Source: Mycolicibacterium novocastrense (GTDB taxonomy: Bacteria; Actinomycetota; Actinomycetes; Mycobacteriales; Mycobacteriaceae). Taken from it: DNA of 64,000 nucleotides. Under the pieces are notes generated by a model. It did no database searches and was not told the DNA's origin. It saw only the letters and a list, made by a program, of their open reading frames with translations. Both the position numbers and the translations under genes were made by a program. The stretch is from the NCBI RefSeq assembly GCF_001570485.1, contig NZ_BCTA01000012.1, positions 1 to 64,000 on the forward strand. The letters are read 5' to 3'. Positions 1-7,832 of the stretch are shown here, one piece after another. The stretch's first letter is position 1; each line of letters opens with the position of its first letter.

Positions 1-1
1 G

Positions 2-988
2 GATCAGGCGGTGTGGTCGTTCTCCAGCCAGCAGGCCACCCTGCGCCGGTTGAGCAAGGCGTTCGATGGATTCTTCCGCCGGGTCAAACGCGGAGACAAG
101 CCCGGCTATCCGCGGTTTAAGGGTAAGACCCGCTTCGACAGCGTGGAGTGGCCCAAAGACGGCGACGGTGCACGCTGGCTACCCGAGACCAAGCGGGTGT
201 ACCTGCAAGGTGTCGGTCAGGTGAAGGTGCATCTGCACCGCCAGGTGCAGGGCAGAGTGAAAACGATCCAGATCAAACGCCAAGGCCGGCGCTGGATGCT
301 GGTGCTCTCGTGTGACGAGGTACCGACCAATCCGTTACCGGCCACGGGTGGTCAGGCCGGTATCGACGTCGGGGTGGTGACCTATGCGACGCTCTCTGAC
401 GGCACCGAGGTCGCCAATCCGCGGTGGGCACGTCAGGAGGCCGCCCGACTGGAGGCGGCTCAGCAACGATTGCAGCGCACAAAACGTGGCTCCAATAACC
501 GGGTCGCGCGCCGAGAAACGGTGGCGGCGCGGCACCGTACGATCGCCAACCGGCGTAAAGACTTTCACCACAAACAGGCCCGCGAACTCGTCGCCCGCTA
601 CGACCTGCTGGCGGTGGAGGACCTCAAGATCTCGAACATGCTGCGCCGGGCGACGCCCAAACCTGATCCGAACAATCCTGGGCAGTTCCTCCCCAACGGT
701 GCCCGGGCGAAGTCCGGGCTCAACCGATCAATCAGTGACGCTGGCTGGGGCCAGTTCGTCTCGATACTGCACGCCAAAGCGGAAGACGCTGGGCGCACCT
801 GGATCGAGGTCAACCCCCGGCACACCTCCGACGGGTGTGAGTGCTGCGGCCACGCAGCACCCGAAAATCGCGTCAGCCAAGCGGAATTCGTCTGCCAACG
901 CTGCGGTCACAAAGCAGCCGCCGACGCACACGCCGCACGCAACATACTCAGGGCTGGACTGGCCCTACACACCGCAACCGCGGCGTAA
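2..988 (+). CDS. tnpB: TnpB (IS200/IS605-IS607 type RNA-guided nuclease), 5' truncated by window edge
   Basis: The reading frame is open to the left edge of the window, so the N-terminus is missing; codons before the GTG at 11 also read like TnpB. Numbering from that GTG, the RuvC-I motif GIDVGVV gives Asp119 and the RuvC-II motif LAVEDL gives Glu203. A zinc ribbon follows (CECC at 276-279 and CQRC at 295-298), then the RuvC-III region AADAHAARNI near Asp305. All nuclease residues are therefore present. TnpB proteins are guided by an omega RNA made from the 3' end of their own element. No TnpA transposase gene is visible here, but one could lie to the left. Family identity is very secure; element boundaries are not defined. 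Confidence 0.9.
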   Translation, partial: DQAVWSFSSQQATLRRLSKAFDGFFRRVKRGDKPGYPRFKGKTRFDSVEWPKDGDGARWLPETKRVYLQGVGQVKVHLHRQVQGRVKTIQIKRQGRRWMLVLSCDEVPTNPLPATGGQAGIDVGVVTYATLSDGTEVANPRWARQEAARLEAAQQRLQRTKRGSNNRVARRETVAARHRTIANRRKDFHHKQARELVARYDLLAVEDLKISNMLRRATPKPDPNNPGQFLPNGARAKSGLNRSISDAGWGQFVSILHAKAEDAGRTWIEVNPRHTSDGCECCGHAAPENRVSQAEFVCQRCGHKAAADAHAARNILRAGLALHTATAA

Positions 989-1049
989 AAGAAGCCGGTC
1001 GCTTCCAGCGGCCGGAGAAGTCACGGCCAACGTTGCGAAAACAGCCGGC

Positions 1050-1190
1050 GTGACGGCGTGGACAGGTGCCTACCGTCTACCCACCGACAAGCGTGACCAC
1101 CAGCGTGCGGTGCGGGCGCAGCGCCGCCGAGATCGCCGCAAAGTCACCGCTGACGCGCGCCGCGAGATCGCCGACGAACACCACCGTTGA
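1050..1190 (+). CDS. Possible short basic peptide or gene remnant downstream of tnpB
   Basis: A GTG-started frame of 46 codons encodes an Arg/Asp-rich, strongly helical tail (sequence such as RAQRRRDRRK). Its composition looks coding, and it ends just before a convergent gene. It may be the remnant of a gene cut by the TnpB element, or part of the element's right end, where an omega RNA would be expected. No family is recognised and no convincing ribosome binding site is visible. Confidence 0.25.
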   Translation: MTAWTGAYRLPTDKRDHQRAVRAQRRRDRRKVTADARREIADEHHR

Positions 1191-1195
1191 GCGGC

Positions 1196-1711
1196 TTATT
1201 CGAGACGGTCGGCGATGCCCGATAGGCGATCAGCAATGTCATCAAGCTCGACCGTCGGGGCACATGTCTGAAATGCCGTGCCGCGCAGTGCCGTGCTGAC
1301 GCTGCGGAGGATCGCCGCCGCAGAACGGAATGCCTCGGCACGATCCGGAGCACGCATGCCGTCGGTCGGCGGAACATAGGTACCGACCTCCGGAAGCGTG
1401 AAGGCGATAGCCGCTGCGGCGTCGGAACATTCACGCAAAGAGTCGTCCTCGGCGACAGCCGCAGGCCCCGCACGCTTGATTAGGCTGGCGCTGTACGCCT
1501 CCGTCGCGACCAGCTGGCGAGCATCCGATTCGATCCGACCCGCCAACGCATACAGCTCAGCCGGGATCCGCCACACCACGTTGTCCTCCGCCGAGCCAAG
1601 CTCCCCGAATTCCAAACGTCGGCCCATCGCCGCCGTGCGGACCGTCTCGGCGGCCTGACGTAACCCCGTGACGATCAGCTCAAAGCTGAACCCGTCATCT
1701 CGCTGCGACAT
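1196..1711 (-). CDS. Hypothetical protein, 171 aa
   Basis: An acidic, Ala/Glu-rich, mostly helical protein starting MSQRDDGFSFELI. There is no signal peptide, membrane segment or metal site. Codon use matches the surrounding GC-rich plasmid genes. The long helices and the C-terminal ELDDIADRLSGIADRLE heptad-like stretch suggest a helical bundle or coiled coil. It stands alone on the minus strand, convergent with tnpB. No family is recognised. Confidence 0.7.
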   Translation of the reverse strand: MSQRDDGFSFELIVTGLRQAAETVRTAAMGRRLEFGELGSAEDNVVWRIPAELYALAGRIESDARQLVATEAYSASLIKRAGPAAVAEDDSLRECSDAAAAIAFTLPEVGTYVPPTDGMRAPDRAEAFRSAAAILRSVSTALRGTAFQTCAPTVELDDIADRLSGIADRLE

Positions 1712-1804
1712 ATCAGGGCAATGTACCGGCCATCAGCGCGATCGGTAGCACCCTGGCGGCACTATTGACAGCGGCTCAGAGAGCGTTGCGTGCCCGCCAG
1801 GCCT

Positions 1805-1935
1805 CCGCTAATCTCCGGAACGGAGCTAACCGGTGTGGTTAGCGGCCGGTGCGCTTCAGCTGCAGAAGGCTGGCCGGTATCCGTGCAGTCAGGGCGACAG
1901 CCACGGCGGGTAATGCCGTGGCTGTCGCTTCGCTT
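1805..1935 (+). ncRNA. Candidate structured RNA with alternative hairpins and an intrinsic terminator
   Basis: Several short complementary arms are packed together. CCGCTAA (1805-1811) pairs with TTAGCGG (1839-1845), enclosing hairpin CTCCG/CGGAG (1813-1825). Alternatively CTAACC (1826-1831) pairs with GGTTAG (1837-1842), which uses the same TTAG bases, so the two folds exclude each other. A 13-bp terminator stem follows 50 bases later. The arrangement fits a small regulatory RNA, attenuator or antisense RNA. There is no match to a family I can name, and the promoter is not clear. Confidence 0.4.
1895..1935 (+). terminator. Intrinsic terminator, perfect 13-bp stem
   Basis: CGACAGCCACGGC (1895-1907), a 7-base loop (1908-1914) and the exact complement GCCGTGGCTGTCG (1915-1927), followed by the T-rich CTTCGCTTTT on the plus strand. 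There is no T run on the minus side. No plus-strand protein gene ends here, so it most likely ends a non-coding transcript. Confidence 0.7.
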
Positions 1936-2093
1936 TTATCCAAGTGTCCGTAGATAGCCGGTTCGAGTGGACCTGCGCAGCGAGCACTATGACGGTCAGC
2001 ACAAAGGGACATGCGGGCGCGGCGGCTAGTGTTCCGATCAGCGCAAATCGGCGATGAAACGCGGCAACGCCTGTCTGTTCTACTCTGCCGACC

Positions 2094-2681
2094 ATGAGCA
2101 CCACCACCGGCAGCCGCTCGCGCCCGCGGGGCACAGATCCCACCCGGCTGCCGGCACGCCCTGTCTGCGCCACCTGCGGCCGCCATCGCGGCTGTGTGTG
2201 CTGCCGCGGCTGCGGCTCCCCAGACTGCTTCAACGAATGCGCACCCAACACGCCATGCGCCACGTGCGGCTACCGGCTCTCGGTACCACTTGCCGCACTG
2301 AACGTCTCAGACGCCGGCCTCGACAACGACGGCCGCTACCCCGGCCGAATGATCATCGCCGCCCGCCAGCACTACGACCACCTCGACGAAATGCCATCAG
2401 ACCTATTCGCCGACCTCATGGCCGACGCCCAAACCGCATCCCGCGCGCTGCGCCGGCTGCCTGGCGTCGCCCGCGTCAACATCGCAATCCTCGGCAATCA
2501 GCAGTCACACGTGCACGTCGAGGTCATCCCGCGCCGACACACAGAACCCAACAGCGGCCTTGCACCGTGGGATCACGCACCCATCCATCGCCCTCTGGCC
2601 CCCGCCGACCTCCAGGACCTCACCGAGCAGCTTCGCCGAGTCCTCCGAGACGCCAGCCAACGTGTTGAGGTGCAACGATGA
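2094..2681 (+). CDS. Zinc-ribbon plus HIT-like protein
   Basis: The 195-aa protein has two parts. The N-terminal 60 residues hold many paired cysteines (CATC at 25-28, CVCC at 34-37, C40, C45, C49, CATC at 55-58), probably a double zinc ribbon. Residues about 82-150 resemble a HIT (histidine triad) nucleotide-binding fold: YPGRMIIAARQHYDHL, then SHVHVEVIPR near 138-147. HIT hydrolases carry His-x-His-x-His; here the third His is Glu143, so catalysis may differ or be lost. The stop overlaps the next start (ATGA). It heads a run of tightly packed small genes to about 6.0 kb. Confidence 0.7.
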   Translation: MSTTTGSRSRPRGTDPTRLPARPVCATCGRHRGCVCCRGCGSPDCFNECAPNTPCATCGYRLSVPLAALNVSDAGLDNDGRYPGRMIIAARQHYDHLDEMPSDLFADLMADAQTASRALRRLPGVARVNIAILGNQQSHVHVEVIPRRHTEPNSGLAPWDHAPIHRPLAPADLQDLTEQLRRVLRDASQRVEVQR

Positions 2682-3019
2682 CGGTCTACGTCGACGACAT
2701 GCGACTGCCCGCCCGCGTCGGCAGAATTGAAGCGCGCTGGTCACACCTCTTCAGCGACAACCCCGACCCCACGGAGCTGCACCGACTCGCAGCCAAAATC
2801 GGACTGCGCCGCGCCTGGTTCCAAGACAAACCCAGCGGCGCACATTACGACGTCACCGACACCAAACGACGGGCCGCGATCGCCGCCGGAGCCGTCCCAA
2901 TTGAATGCGGCTCGCCCGAATGGATGCGCGCACTCGAAGCGCAACGTTCCGGTACGCGCACGTCATCGACGGTTGCTGAACAACTCACGCTCGAATCAGT
3001 CATGCGCAGGGACTGGTGA
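2678..3019 (+). CDS. DUF4031 family protein
   Basis: The 113-aa protein shows the DUF4031 signature: start MTVYVDDMRLPARVGRI, then RWSHLFSD, a central GLRRAWFQDKP and HYDVTDTKR, and a basic Ala/Gly segment. These small cytosolic proteins are widespread in actinobacteria and their phages; their biochemical role is unknown to me. It overlaps the upstream HIT-like gene by 4 bases (ATGA), so translation is probably coupled. Confidence 0.85.
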   Translation: MTVYVDDMRLPARVGRIEARWSHLFSDNPDPTELHRLAAKIGLRRAWFQDKPSGAHYDVTDTKRRAAIAAGAVPIECGSPEWMRALEAQRSGTRTSSTVAEQLTLESVMRRDW

Positions 3020-3074
3020 TGTCGGTGAGCGAGCGCAGCGACGAAATGTCAGACCATCCAAGGAAACTGTGATC

Positions 3075-3494
3075 ATGACGACCTTCGTAAGCCTCGCCGG
3101 TTTTTGGGTCGCGCTCGCCCTCATCGTGTCCGCCTCGGCCGCGGTTGTGCGCAACACCTTGCGGCGCGACAGTGACGACCTCATCCCCGCTGACGCCGTC
3201 ACTGGAATCGGAATCATGATCGTCGCCCCGCTCGTTGCGGGCGTTCTCATCGCGATAACTTCGGGCGGAATCCTCACCGCCACCGTGAACGGACACCACG
3301 CCGCCGTCGGCTCGACGAACGTCATCCCGCAGCTTGCCCAGCGCGTGGCTGACTCCAGCCTGCTGAGCTACGCGATAGCGGGCGTGAGTCTGCTGTGGTG
3401 GTATGCACTGCTTTCGGCTCTGGTGGCAACGGTAATGCGACACCGACAGCAGAATCGACTCCGCCAACACGCCACCACATTCACTGTCCGGTAG
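3075..3494 (+). CDS. Small integral membrane protein
   Basis: 139 residues with about three hydrophobic segments: residues 7-25, 45-66 and about 97-118. Short polar loops and a basic cytoplasmic tail (MRHRQQNRLRQ) follow. The ATG at 3075 is preferred because AGGAAA lies 8 bases upstream; a GTG two codons earlier sits too close to that site. Nothing identifies a family. It lies in the same direction and run as the small zinc-protein genes around it. Confidence 0.65.
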   Translation: MTTFVSLAGFWVALALIVSASAAVVRNTLRRDSDDLIPADAVTGIGIMIVAPLVAGVLIAITSGGILTATVNGHHAAVGSTNVIPQLAQRVADSSLLSYAIAGVSLLWWYALLSALVATVMRHRQQNRLRQHATTFTVR

Positions 3495-3518
3495 GCAGTA
3501 GAAGCGAGGCGGCGAGAA

Positions 3519-4127
3519 ATGGAGCACACCACCATCACAGCGAGTCCGGAGCATGTTCTGGACGTCATCTCGGCTGTGGTGGCGACACCGCGGATCGTCG
3601 ATACGCCGTGCAGATGGTGTAACTGTCTTGGGTCGCGGTGCGACGAGTACGGCCCCGGCCGCAAGTGCTGTCCAGACTGCCGCCACCCCAAGCGTATTCA
3701 GCGGACACGGGTCAAGGGTTCGCGACTGCCGATGGGGGCGGTGAGCGTCGCGCGGCCGAGCAGATACGGCAATCCATTCCGAGTTGTGGGGTCCTCGGTC
3801 GTTGGCATGGAGTGGTCTGACGTCGTGGAATGGGACTGCGGCATAGGCGCTATGCCGAACGCCGATGTGCTCTACGTGTCGGCAGCCGACCGATACGAGG
3901 CGGTCGACTGTGCCGTCGGCCTGTATCGCGAGCTGCTGCGTGTCCGTCAACGCGACTGGCGGCCCGCCCGTTTCGAGAAGTGGATCCGCGCAGCCCGCGG
4001 ATACGACGTGGCCTGCTACTGCCCACTCGACCACGCATGTCACGGCGACGCGCTACTCGAAACCGCCAACGCCACACAAATGCCGGACATCCACAGGAGG
4101 ACGGACAGACATGAATGCGACGACTGA
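3519..4127 (+). CDS. DUF4326 domain protein
   Basis: The N-terminal half has a cysteine cluster (CRWC at about 31-34, later CCPDC). The DUF4326 core follows: PKRIQRTRVKGSRLPMGAV, then VARPSRYGNPF, and near the end the conserved ACYCPLDHACHGDALLE. DUF4326 is common in actinobacterial phages and plasmids; a nucleic-acid or nucleotide role is often guessed but not shown. The 3' end overlaps the next gene by 17 bases. Confidence 0.85.
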   Translation: MEHTTITASPEHVLDVISAVVATPRIVDTPCRWCNCLGSRCDEYGPGRKCCPDCRHPKRIQRTRVKGSRLPMGAVSVARPSRYGNPFRVVGSSVVGMEWSDVVEWDCGIGAMPNADVLYVSAADRYEAVDCAVGLYRELLRVRQRDWRPARFEKWIRAARGYDVACYCPLDHACHGDALLETANATQMPDIHRRTDRHECDD

Positions 4128-4842
4128 AGAGGCGCCGGTGGATCTGTTTCCGATGCCCGACGCTGAGCTTGTGTTCGGCATCAACAGAACCGGGCGCCAT
4201 GCCGTCGAGCGCACGATGGCGCTGTCGGTAGTCGGAGCCGGGTTGATCCGCGATGCCGCACCGCCGGCGGTATGCGGCCAGATCGTGCAACTGGCCCCGA
4301 AATGGGGTGGCTACCAACGAGACTCGCTCTACCTCAATCAGGACAGTCGAGTGAACTGCCAGACCTGCGCCTGGATCGTCGCCGCGGCGCGCGACGACAT
4401 AGCAGCCGAAATTGCCGGCGTCGCACCCGACGCCGACAGCCTGCCTGCGCTGCGCGAAGCGCTGGGAGACCCGCTCACTGGTGTGTGGCTACTTGAAGCG
4501 ATCGCTGCTGACGAAGACCTCGGCCAGCCGACCGGCAGGCTTCGTCGCTCACAGCGGTCAGACCTACTTGCCCTGGCCGCACAGCATCAACCCGAAATCT
4601 TGGTGTGCGAGGAGTGCGCAGACGGGTTTGGTGACATCCACGACGGGCAGAGGTGCCCCGCACACACCGTCGCCTGTCTGGGGTGCACCGCCACCGCTGG
4701 TCCCTGGGCCGGCGAGTGGGAACACCACGTGTTGGAGCAATGCATTGTGGCGGCACCGTGCTCGGTACTGCAGGCCCTGTGCCAGCACTACAAAATCCAA
4801 GTCGGCGACGCGAGCAACGCTACCGGGCGAAAGGAATCATGA
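4111..4842 (+). CDS. Cys-rich hypothetical protein
   Basis: 243 residues. The ATG at 4111 is chosen because AGGAGG sits at 4095-4100. Cysteine pairs suggest zinc sites: C55, CQTC in the first half, CEEC, then CPAHTVACLGC near residues 185-195. The middle is helical and acidic. Its start lies inside the 3' end of the DUF4326 gene and its stop overlaps the next ATG (ATGA), so it is part of one translationally coupled run. No family is recognised. Confidence 0.65.
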   Translation: MNATTEEAPVDLFPMPDAELVFGINRTGRHAVERTMALSVVGAGLIRDAAPPAVCGQIVQLAPKWGGYQRDSLYLNQDSRVNCQTCAWIVAAARDDIAAEIAGVAPDADSLPALREALGDPLTGVWLLEAIAADEDLGQPTGRLRRSQRSDLLALAAQHQPEILVCEECADGFGDIHDGQRCPAHTVACLGCTATAGPWAGEWEHHVLEQCIVAAPCSVLQALCQHYKIQVGDASNATGRKES

Positions 4843-5162
4843 CGATGAGTGCGTTTACTGATGTGTGTACCGAAAAGCTCGGAGCCACACTGGAATGGGC
4901 GACGGATATGGAAAAGGCTCTCACCAAGCACGGATTAGCCGTTGTCGAACTGCCTGAGCCGATTAGGGACGACGAACCAACTGCCTACGTCGCGTTCTCC
5001 GGATCAAACCACGTGTACTACGCGGTCCCCGGCCGGGTCGACTCCGACGCTTTTGAGAAATGGGAACACCCCGCCGATGCTCGCGATGACGCAGCCGCGC
5101 TGCTGGCCGCAGCCGCAGCGGCCGAAAGCTCAGCGGATGTCCGCTCAGGAGGCGCATCATGA
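4839..5162 (+). CDS. Hypothetical protein, 107 aa
   Basis: Small acidic protein with a helical N-terminus, a beta-rich middle (TAYVAFSGSNHVYYAVPG) and an Ala-rich C-terminal helix. Overlaps of 4 bases at both ends (ATGA with the previous stop and with the next start) support it as a real gene in a coupled operon. No family is recognised. Confidence 0.65.
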   Translation: MTMSAFTDVCTEKLGATLEWATDMEKALTKHGLAVVELPEPIRDDEPTAYVAFSGSNHVYYAVPGRVDSDAFEKWEHPADARDDAAALLAAAAAAESSADVRSGGAS

Positions 5163-5455
5163 CGATCGAGGACAGCAAGATGATGAGCGACTCAATGACC
5201 GTCACCGTACGTGACCGTTCAGCCGAATCCCAGTGGGGCAGCGGACGAACCGCGCCCGTGACGCGCCAGGTCACCATCTCGGCGTACTGTCCGCGCTGCG
5301 GCCGGCGCCGTGGCCAACCGCAAGGCCTCAACCAGCACGACGACGGCGCCTGGTACTGGGTTCAGACCTGGACCAACCCCTGCGGTCACGTCGACATGTA
5401 CACCAGCGTCCTCCGCGAAGCCGGCGCCACGCTTCATCGCGCGGTAACGCATTGA
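5159..5455 (+). CDS. Small zinc-ribbon protein
   Basis: 98 residues. The motif YCPRCGRRRG near residue 43 and a later Cys-Gly-His (NPCGHVD) give one probable zinc ribbon, with a Trp/Tyr-rich strand between (WYWVQTWTN). This layout is common in small phage and plasmid proteins. It overlaps both neighbours by one to four bases. Function unknown. Confidence 0.65.
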   Translation: MTIEDSKMMSDSMTVTVRDRSAESQWGSGRTAPVTRQVTISAYCPRCGRRRGQPQGLNQHDDGAWYWVQTWTNPCGHVDMYTSVLREAGATLHRAVTH

Positions 5456-5859
5456 TGGCTGTTTGCGGCGGACAGTTCGGCTTGGACCTGTGGCCGCGCG
5501 AGCACGACCTGCCGCCACGCTGGGACGGCCTCGTGGTGGAGTGGGGCGACTGGGACGACACCGCCGGCGTGTTCGTCTGCCCGCCGCCCCGATCGCCGCA
5601 GCGATGCGAGATTTGCGGCAGCACGCGCCCCCCACTGATCAACTCGGGCCGGATCTGGACCGACCCAGCGACAGCGCCGCCCGCGATCGGCCGCGTCCGT
5701 ATGCGCCGAGGCCGTCACCTGGTGGGCAGGATCACTGCCTTCCGGTGCGCCGACTGCGAACACGACACGGTGCTCGACCCGAATGGGCAGATGTGGGACC
5801 TCGATCCCACCGACTACACCGACGACGGCTCCTGGGACGTCGCGACACGTTCTTCGTGA
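5455..5859 (+). CDS. Zinc-ribbon hypothetical protein
   Basis: 134 residues starting MAVCGGQFGLDLWPREHD, with the start overlapping the previous stop by one base. Two Cys pairs (CEIC near residue 51 and CADC near residue 98) frame a strand-rich region, followed by an acidic tail. Proteins of this shape occur in mycobacterial phages and plasmids. No function can be assigned. Confidence 0.65.
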   Translation: MAVCGGQFGLDLWPREHDLPPRWDGLVVEWGDWDDTAGVFVCPPPRSPQRCEICGSTRPPLINSGRIWTDPATAPPAIGRVRMRRGRHLVGRITAFRCADCEHDTVLDPNGQMWDLDPTDYTDDGSWDVATRSS

Positions 5860-5892
5860 TCGACATACCCGACGATGAGGCAGGGCAGAAAG

Positions 5893-6039
5893 ATGCCAGG
5901 CATGAACCGACCCGAAGTGATGCGCAACGAACACCTGCGCACCGTCCTACGCACCTACACCACGAGGACCATCCCGCTGCTCAAGATCAACGACTACGCC
6001 CAGCAGGTCTATCAGGCGAACCGGGCCGCCGGCCTATGA
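5893..6039 (+). CDS. Small protein, 48 aa, end of the accessory run
   Basis: The frame begins MPGMNRPEVMRNEHL and ends NRAAGL. Composition is coding-like, with balanced charged residues and GC-rich third positions. A purine-rich GGCAGAAAG precedes the ATG. A second ATG at 5902 is an alternative start. It continues the same-strand series from 2094 and is followed by convergent genes. No family recognised. Confidence 0.5.
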   Translation: MPGMNRPEVMRNEHLRTVLRTYTTRTIPLLKINDYAQQVYQANRAAGL

Positions 6040-6078
6040 CCGCCCCATGGCGCGAAATCCCATCCCGCCGCGGCCTTT

Positions 6079-6390
6079 TCAGGTGTCGATGACGCCGCGC
6101 ATCTGCTGAGCCGAATCGGACTCGTGCGTGTCCCACCGATTCGCCGCCTCATGAAGACCATCGGCGACACGCAGATGATGACGAGCCTGCCGCTCGTAAT
6201 CCTGCCGACGCCGATCAAGTACCTGCATCCCAGCCGCCCGGAACCCGCCGAAGATCGGGCCAAGCGACCCCAGAAAGCCCTGGATATCTGGGTGCGAACT
6301 CGGAACGGTGGCTAGGTAGTCCGACGCCCCCTGGTGCTGGGCAGCCGCCTGCCGCAGATTCTCCTGCTCAATCCGGATGCCATCAGCCAC
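6079..6390 (-). CDS. EspC-like ESX-secretion target (DUF2580 type)
   Basis: 103 residues starting MADGIRIEQENLRQAAAQ. The length and helix-turn-helix hairpin pattern, with a small central loop (GFLGSLGPIFGGF) and a Leu/Ala-heptad second helix, fit the EspC family of type VII substrates. Its GTG start directly abuts the TAA of the 48-aa gene upstream. With the DUF4226 gene it forms a three-gene cassette, a combination seen in mycobacterial genomes. Secretion by the ESX system further along the window is inference. Confidence 0.65.
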   Translation of the reverse strand: MADGIRIEQENLRQAAAQHQGASDYLATVPSSHPDIQGFLGSLGPIFGGFRAAGMQVLDRRRQDYERQARHHLRVADGLHEAANRWDTHESDSAQQMRGVIDT

Positions 6391-6537
6391 TTAGACCACC
6401 CATTCCTTCGCCGCGTCCGGCTGCGCCTCAATGCCCTGCGGCGGCGACACAACATTGACCCCGATCAGCTCGCGCGCCTGGCGCAGCGCCTCACGCACAT
6501 CGTTCAACTGCTGCTGAAGCACACTGACGTCGGTCAT
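6391..6537 (-). CDS. Small helical protein, 48 aa, in the EspC-like cassette
   Basis: The ATG at 6537 overlaps the stop of the DUF4226 gene (ATGA). The product starts MTDVSVLQQQLNDVREAL, is coiled-coil-like over its first 25 residues, and has a short acidic tail. The stop touches the start of the EspC-like gene. Tight packing on both sides argues that it is translated. It may be a partner or chaperone of the EspC-like protein; that is inference. Confidence 0.55.
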   Translation of the reverse strand: MTDVSVLQQQLNDVREALRQARELIGVNVVSPPQGIEAQPDAAKEWVV

Positions 6538-7340
6538 CACCGTGGCCCATTCTGTTGTGGCCACCAGTACGTCGTCCCGTCCGGATCGGTCCGCAGCAGG
6601 TAGTAATTGGACGGCGCCAACGCGTCGGAGTCCGGCGGAATCACCACCAGCTTGTCGCTGAAGTTCTCGTGCCAGATCCACACACCAGTGTTCGGCGCCG
6701 CCTCCTCATAGCCATACGGGCCAAGCTCACCAGGCGGCAGGACGACCGGCATCGAGTGATCCCCGGTGCCATGAATACCGTCGATAGCACCCCTGGACAG
6801 CGACGAATCCGACGAGTCATCCGGCAACGACGGCATCGGGAAATCCTGGGGCAACTCGCCCCCGCCGCCGGTTCGATTGCTGATCAGCTGAGCCGGGATC
6901 CCCGATCCCGGAATCACGCCAGGCCCCGGCCCGGCCTCGATCGGCGCCGGCCCGCGATCGATGTTGTCGTCGCCCTCAAACCAGTCATCGTCACCGGCCG
7001 CGTAGGTGGCCTCCAACGCCGCCATCTGCGACTGCAACGCGGCGTCGGACTGCTTGGCATCTTCGAGCACCGAGAGAATGTCTTTGTGCTTGGCCAGCAG
7101 AAACCGCTGAAACTCCCGCGCCGCGGCCGGGGTCAACTTCATCCCCGCATGACGCGCCACGGCCTCATCGATCGCACGCTCGATCGCATCAAGCCGATGC
7201 CTGTACTGGGTGGCCGTCTCATGGGCACCGCGCAGCAGCGTCTGCAACTGCGCATCCGCATCCGCCGACGTCGCATTCCGGGCAGCCAGAAGCGCCTCGC
7301 GGCGCTGCGCCGCCGCAATCCCAGCCCCTGACTGCGCCAT
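6537..7340 (-). CDS. DUF4226 protein with C-terminal beta-rich domain
   Basis: 267 residues. Residues 1-115 are helical and match the DUF4226 pattern (repeated Ala/Arg helices, then AAAREFQRFLLAKHKDI). A Gly/Pro/Asp-rich linker spans about 120-195. The C-terminus is strand-rich with many aromatic residues (NTGVWIWHENFSDK, then YWWPQQNGPR). DUF4226 proteins accompany EspC-like genes in mycobacteria and are thought to be ESX-associated. It is the first gene of a minus-strand cassette. Confidence 0.7.
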   Translation of the reverse strand: MAQSGAGIAAAQRREALLAARNATSADADAQLQTLLRGAHETATQYRHRLDAIERAIDEAVARHAGMKLTPAAAREFQRFLLAKHKDILSVLEDAKQSDAALQSQMAALEATYAAGDDDWFEGDDNIDRGPAPIEAGPGPGVIPGSGIPAQLISNRTGGGGELPQDFPMPSLPDDSSDSSLSRGAIDGIHGTGDHSMPVVLPPGELGPYGYEEAAPNTGVWIWHENFSDKLVVIPPDSDALAPSNYYLLRTDPDGTTYWWPQQNGPR

Positions 7341-7436
7341 AACGGCAAAAGTTTACCCAGCCCAGCCACCACACGCGTTCTCCAGAGGATGCGATGGTGT
7401 GGTCGATGCGGGTGGTCGAAAGGAGGCTCGAATCTG

Positions 7437-7649
7437 ATGCGCAATCCGACAAACACAACGCGCGGCTGGATGCCCCCACGCGGCGGCGGGTACCGCCCCG
7501 GCAAGAACACAGCTACTATCGCGCCGCCCGCCGGCGCAGTACCGCCAGGGCCACCACCCAAAGGCCCAGCAGGCGCCTCGAAAGCCGCAGGTCATAATGC
7601 CGACCGGGGACGGACGCTACCAGGGCGAGTGGCAGCCCGGACCGACTGA
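7437..7649 (+). CDS. Pro/Gly-rich small protein
   Basis: 70 residues with an excellent ribosome binding site (AAAGGAGG at 7419-7426, ten bases before the ATG). The product is basic and Pro/Gly-rich (PPRGGGYRPGKN, PPAGAVPPGPPPKGPAG), without hydrophobic segments, and is probably disordered. Low complexity makes coding status uncertain; the strong start signal is the main support. Confidence 0.4.
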   Translation: MRNPTNTTRGWMPPRGGGYRPGKNTATIAPPAGAVPPGPPPKGPAGASKAAGHNADRGRTLPGRVAARTD

Positions 7650-7832
7650 GCACCCGATACTCTGACGGCGTGGCCAGAACGTGGAGGCAGCTATCCCCGG
7701 ATAACGCGGAACCCGGCTCACCCACCGTCCGGAAGGCTGCCGGGTCCACTTTCCTGAAGCTCAACGCAACAGACACCGTGACTATACCCGGCCACGTGGC
7801 CCAGCCCAAGGCTTGTCGTCGACGAGGAGGTC

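Larger units (their letters stand above)
1712..2093. other. 382-base gap between divergent genes; holds a candidate structured RNA
   Basis: No convincing protein gene lies here. The gap carries several inverted repeats (1805-1845) and a perfect 13-bp terminator stem (1895-1927), described separately. A TTGACA at 1765-1770 could be a -35 element, but no good -10 follows at the usual distance. Confidence 0.6.

Noticed and set aside
1765..1793. TTGACA as promoter for the structured RNA
   Set aside because: The -35 hexamer is perfect but no TANNNT box lies 16-19 bases downstream, so it is not annotated as a promoter.
3000..4043. Long minus-strand open frame (347 codons)
   Set aside because: It lies opposite the membrane-protein and DUF4326 genes; its composition (His/Arg/Pro-rich, no motifs) is that of an antisense shadow in GC-rich DNA.
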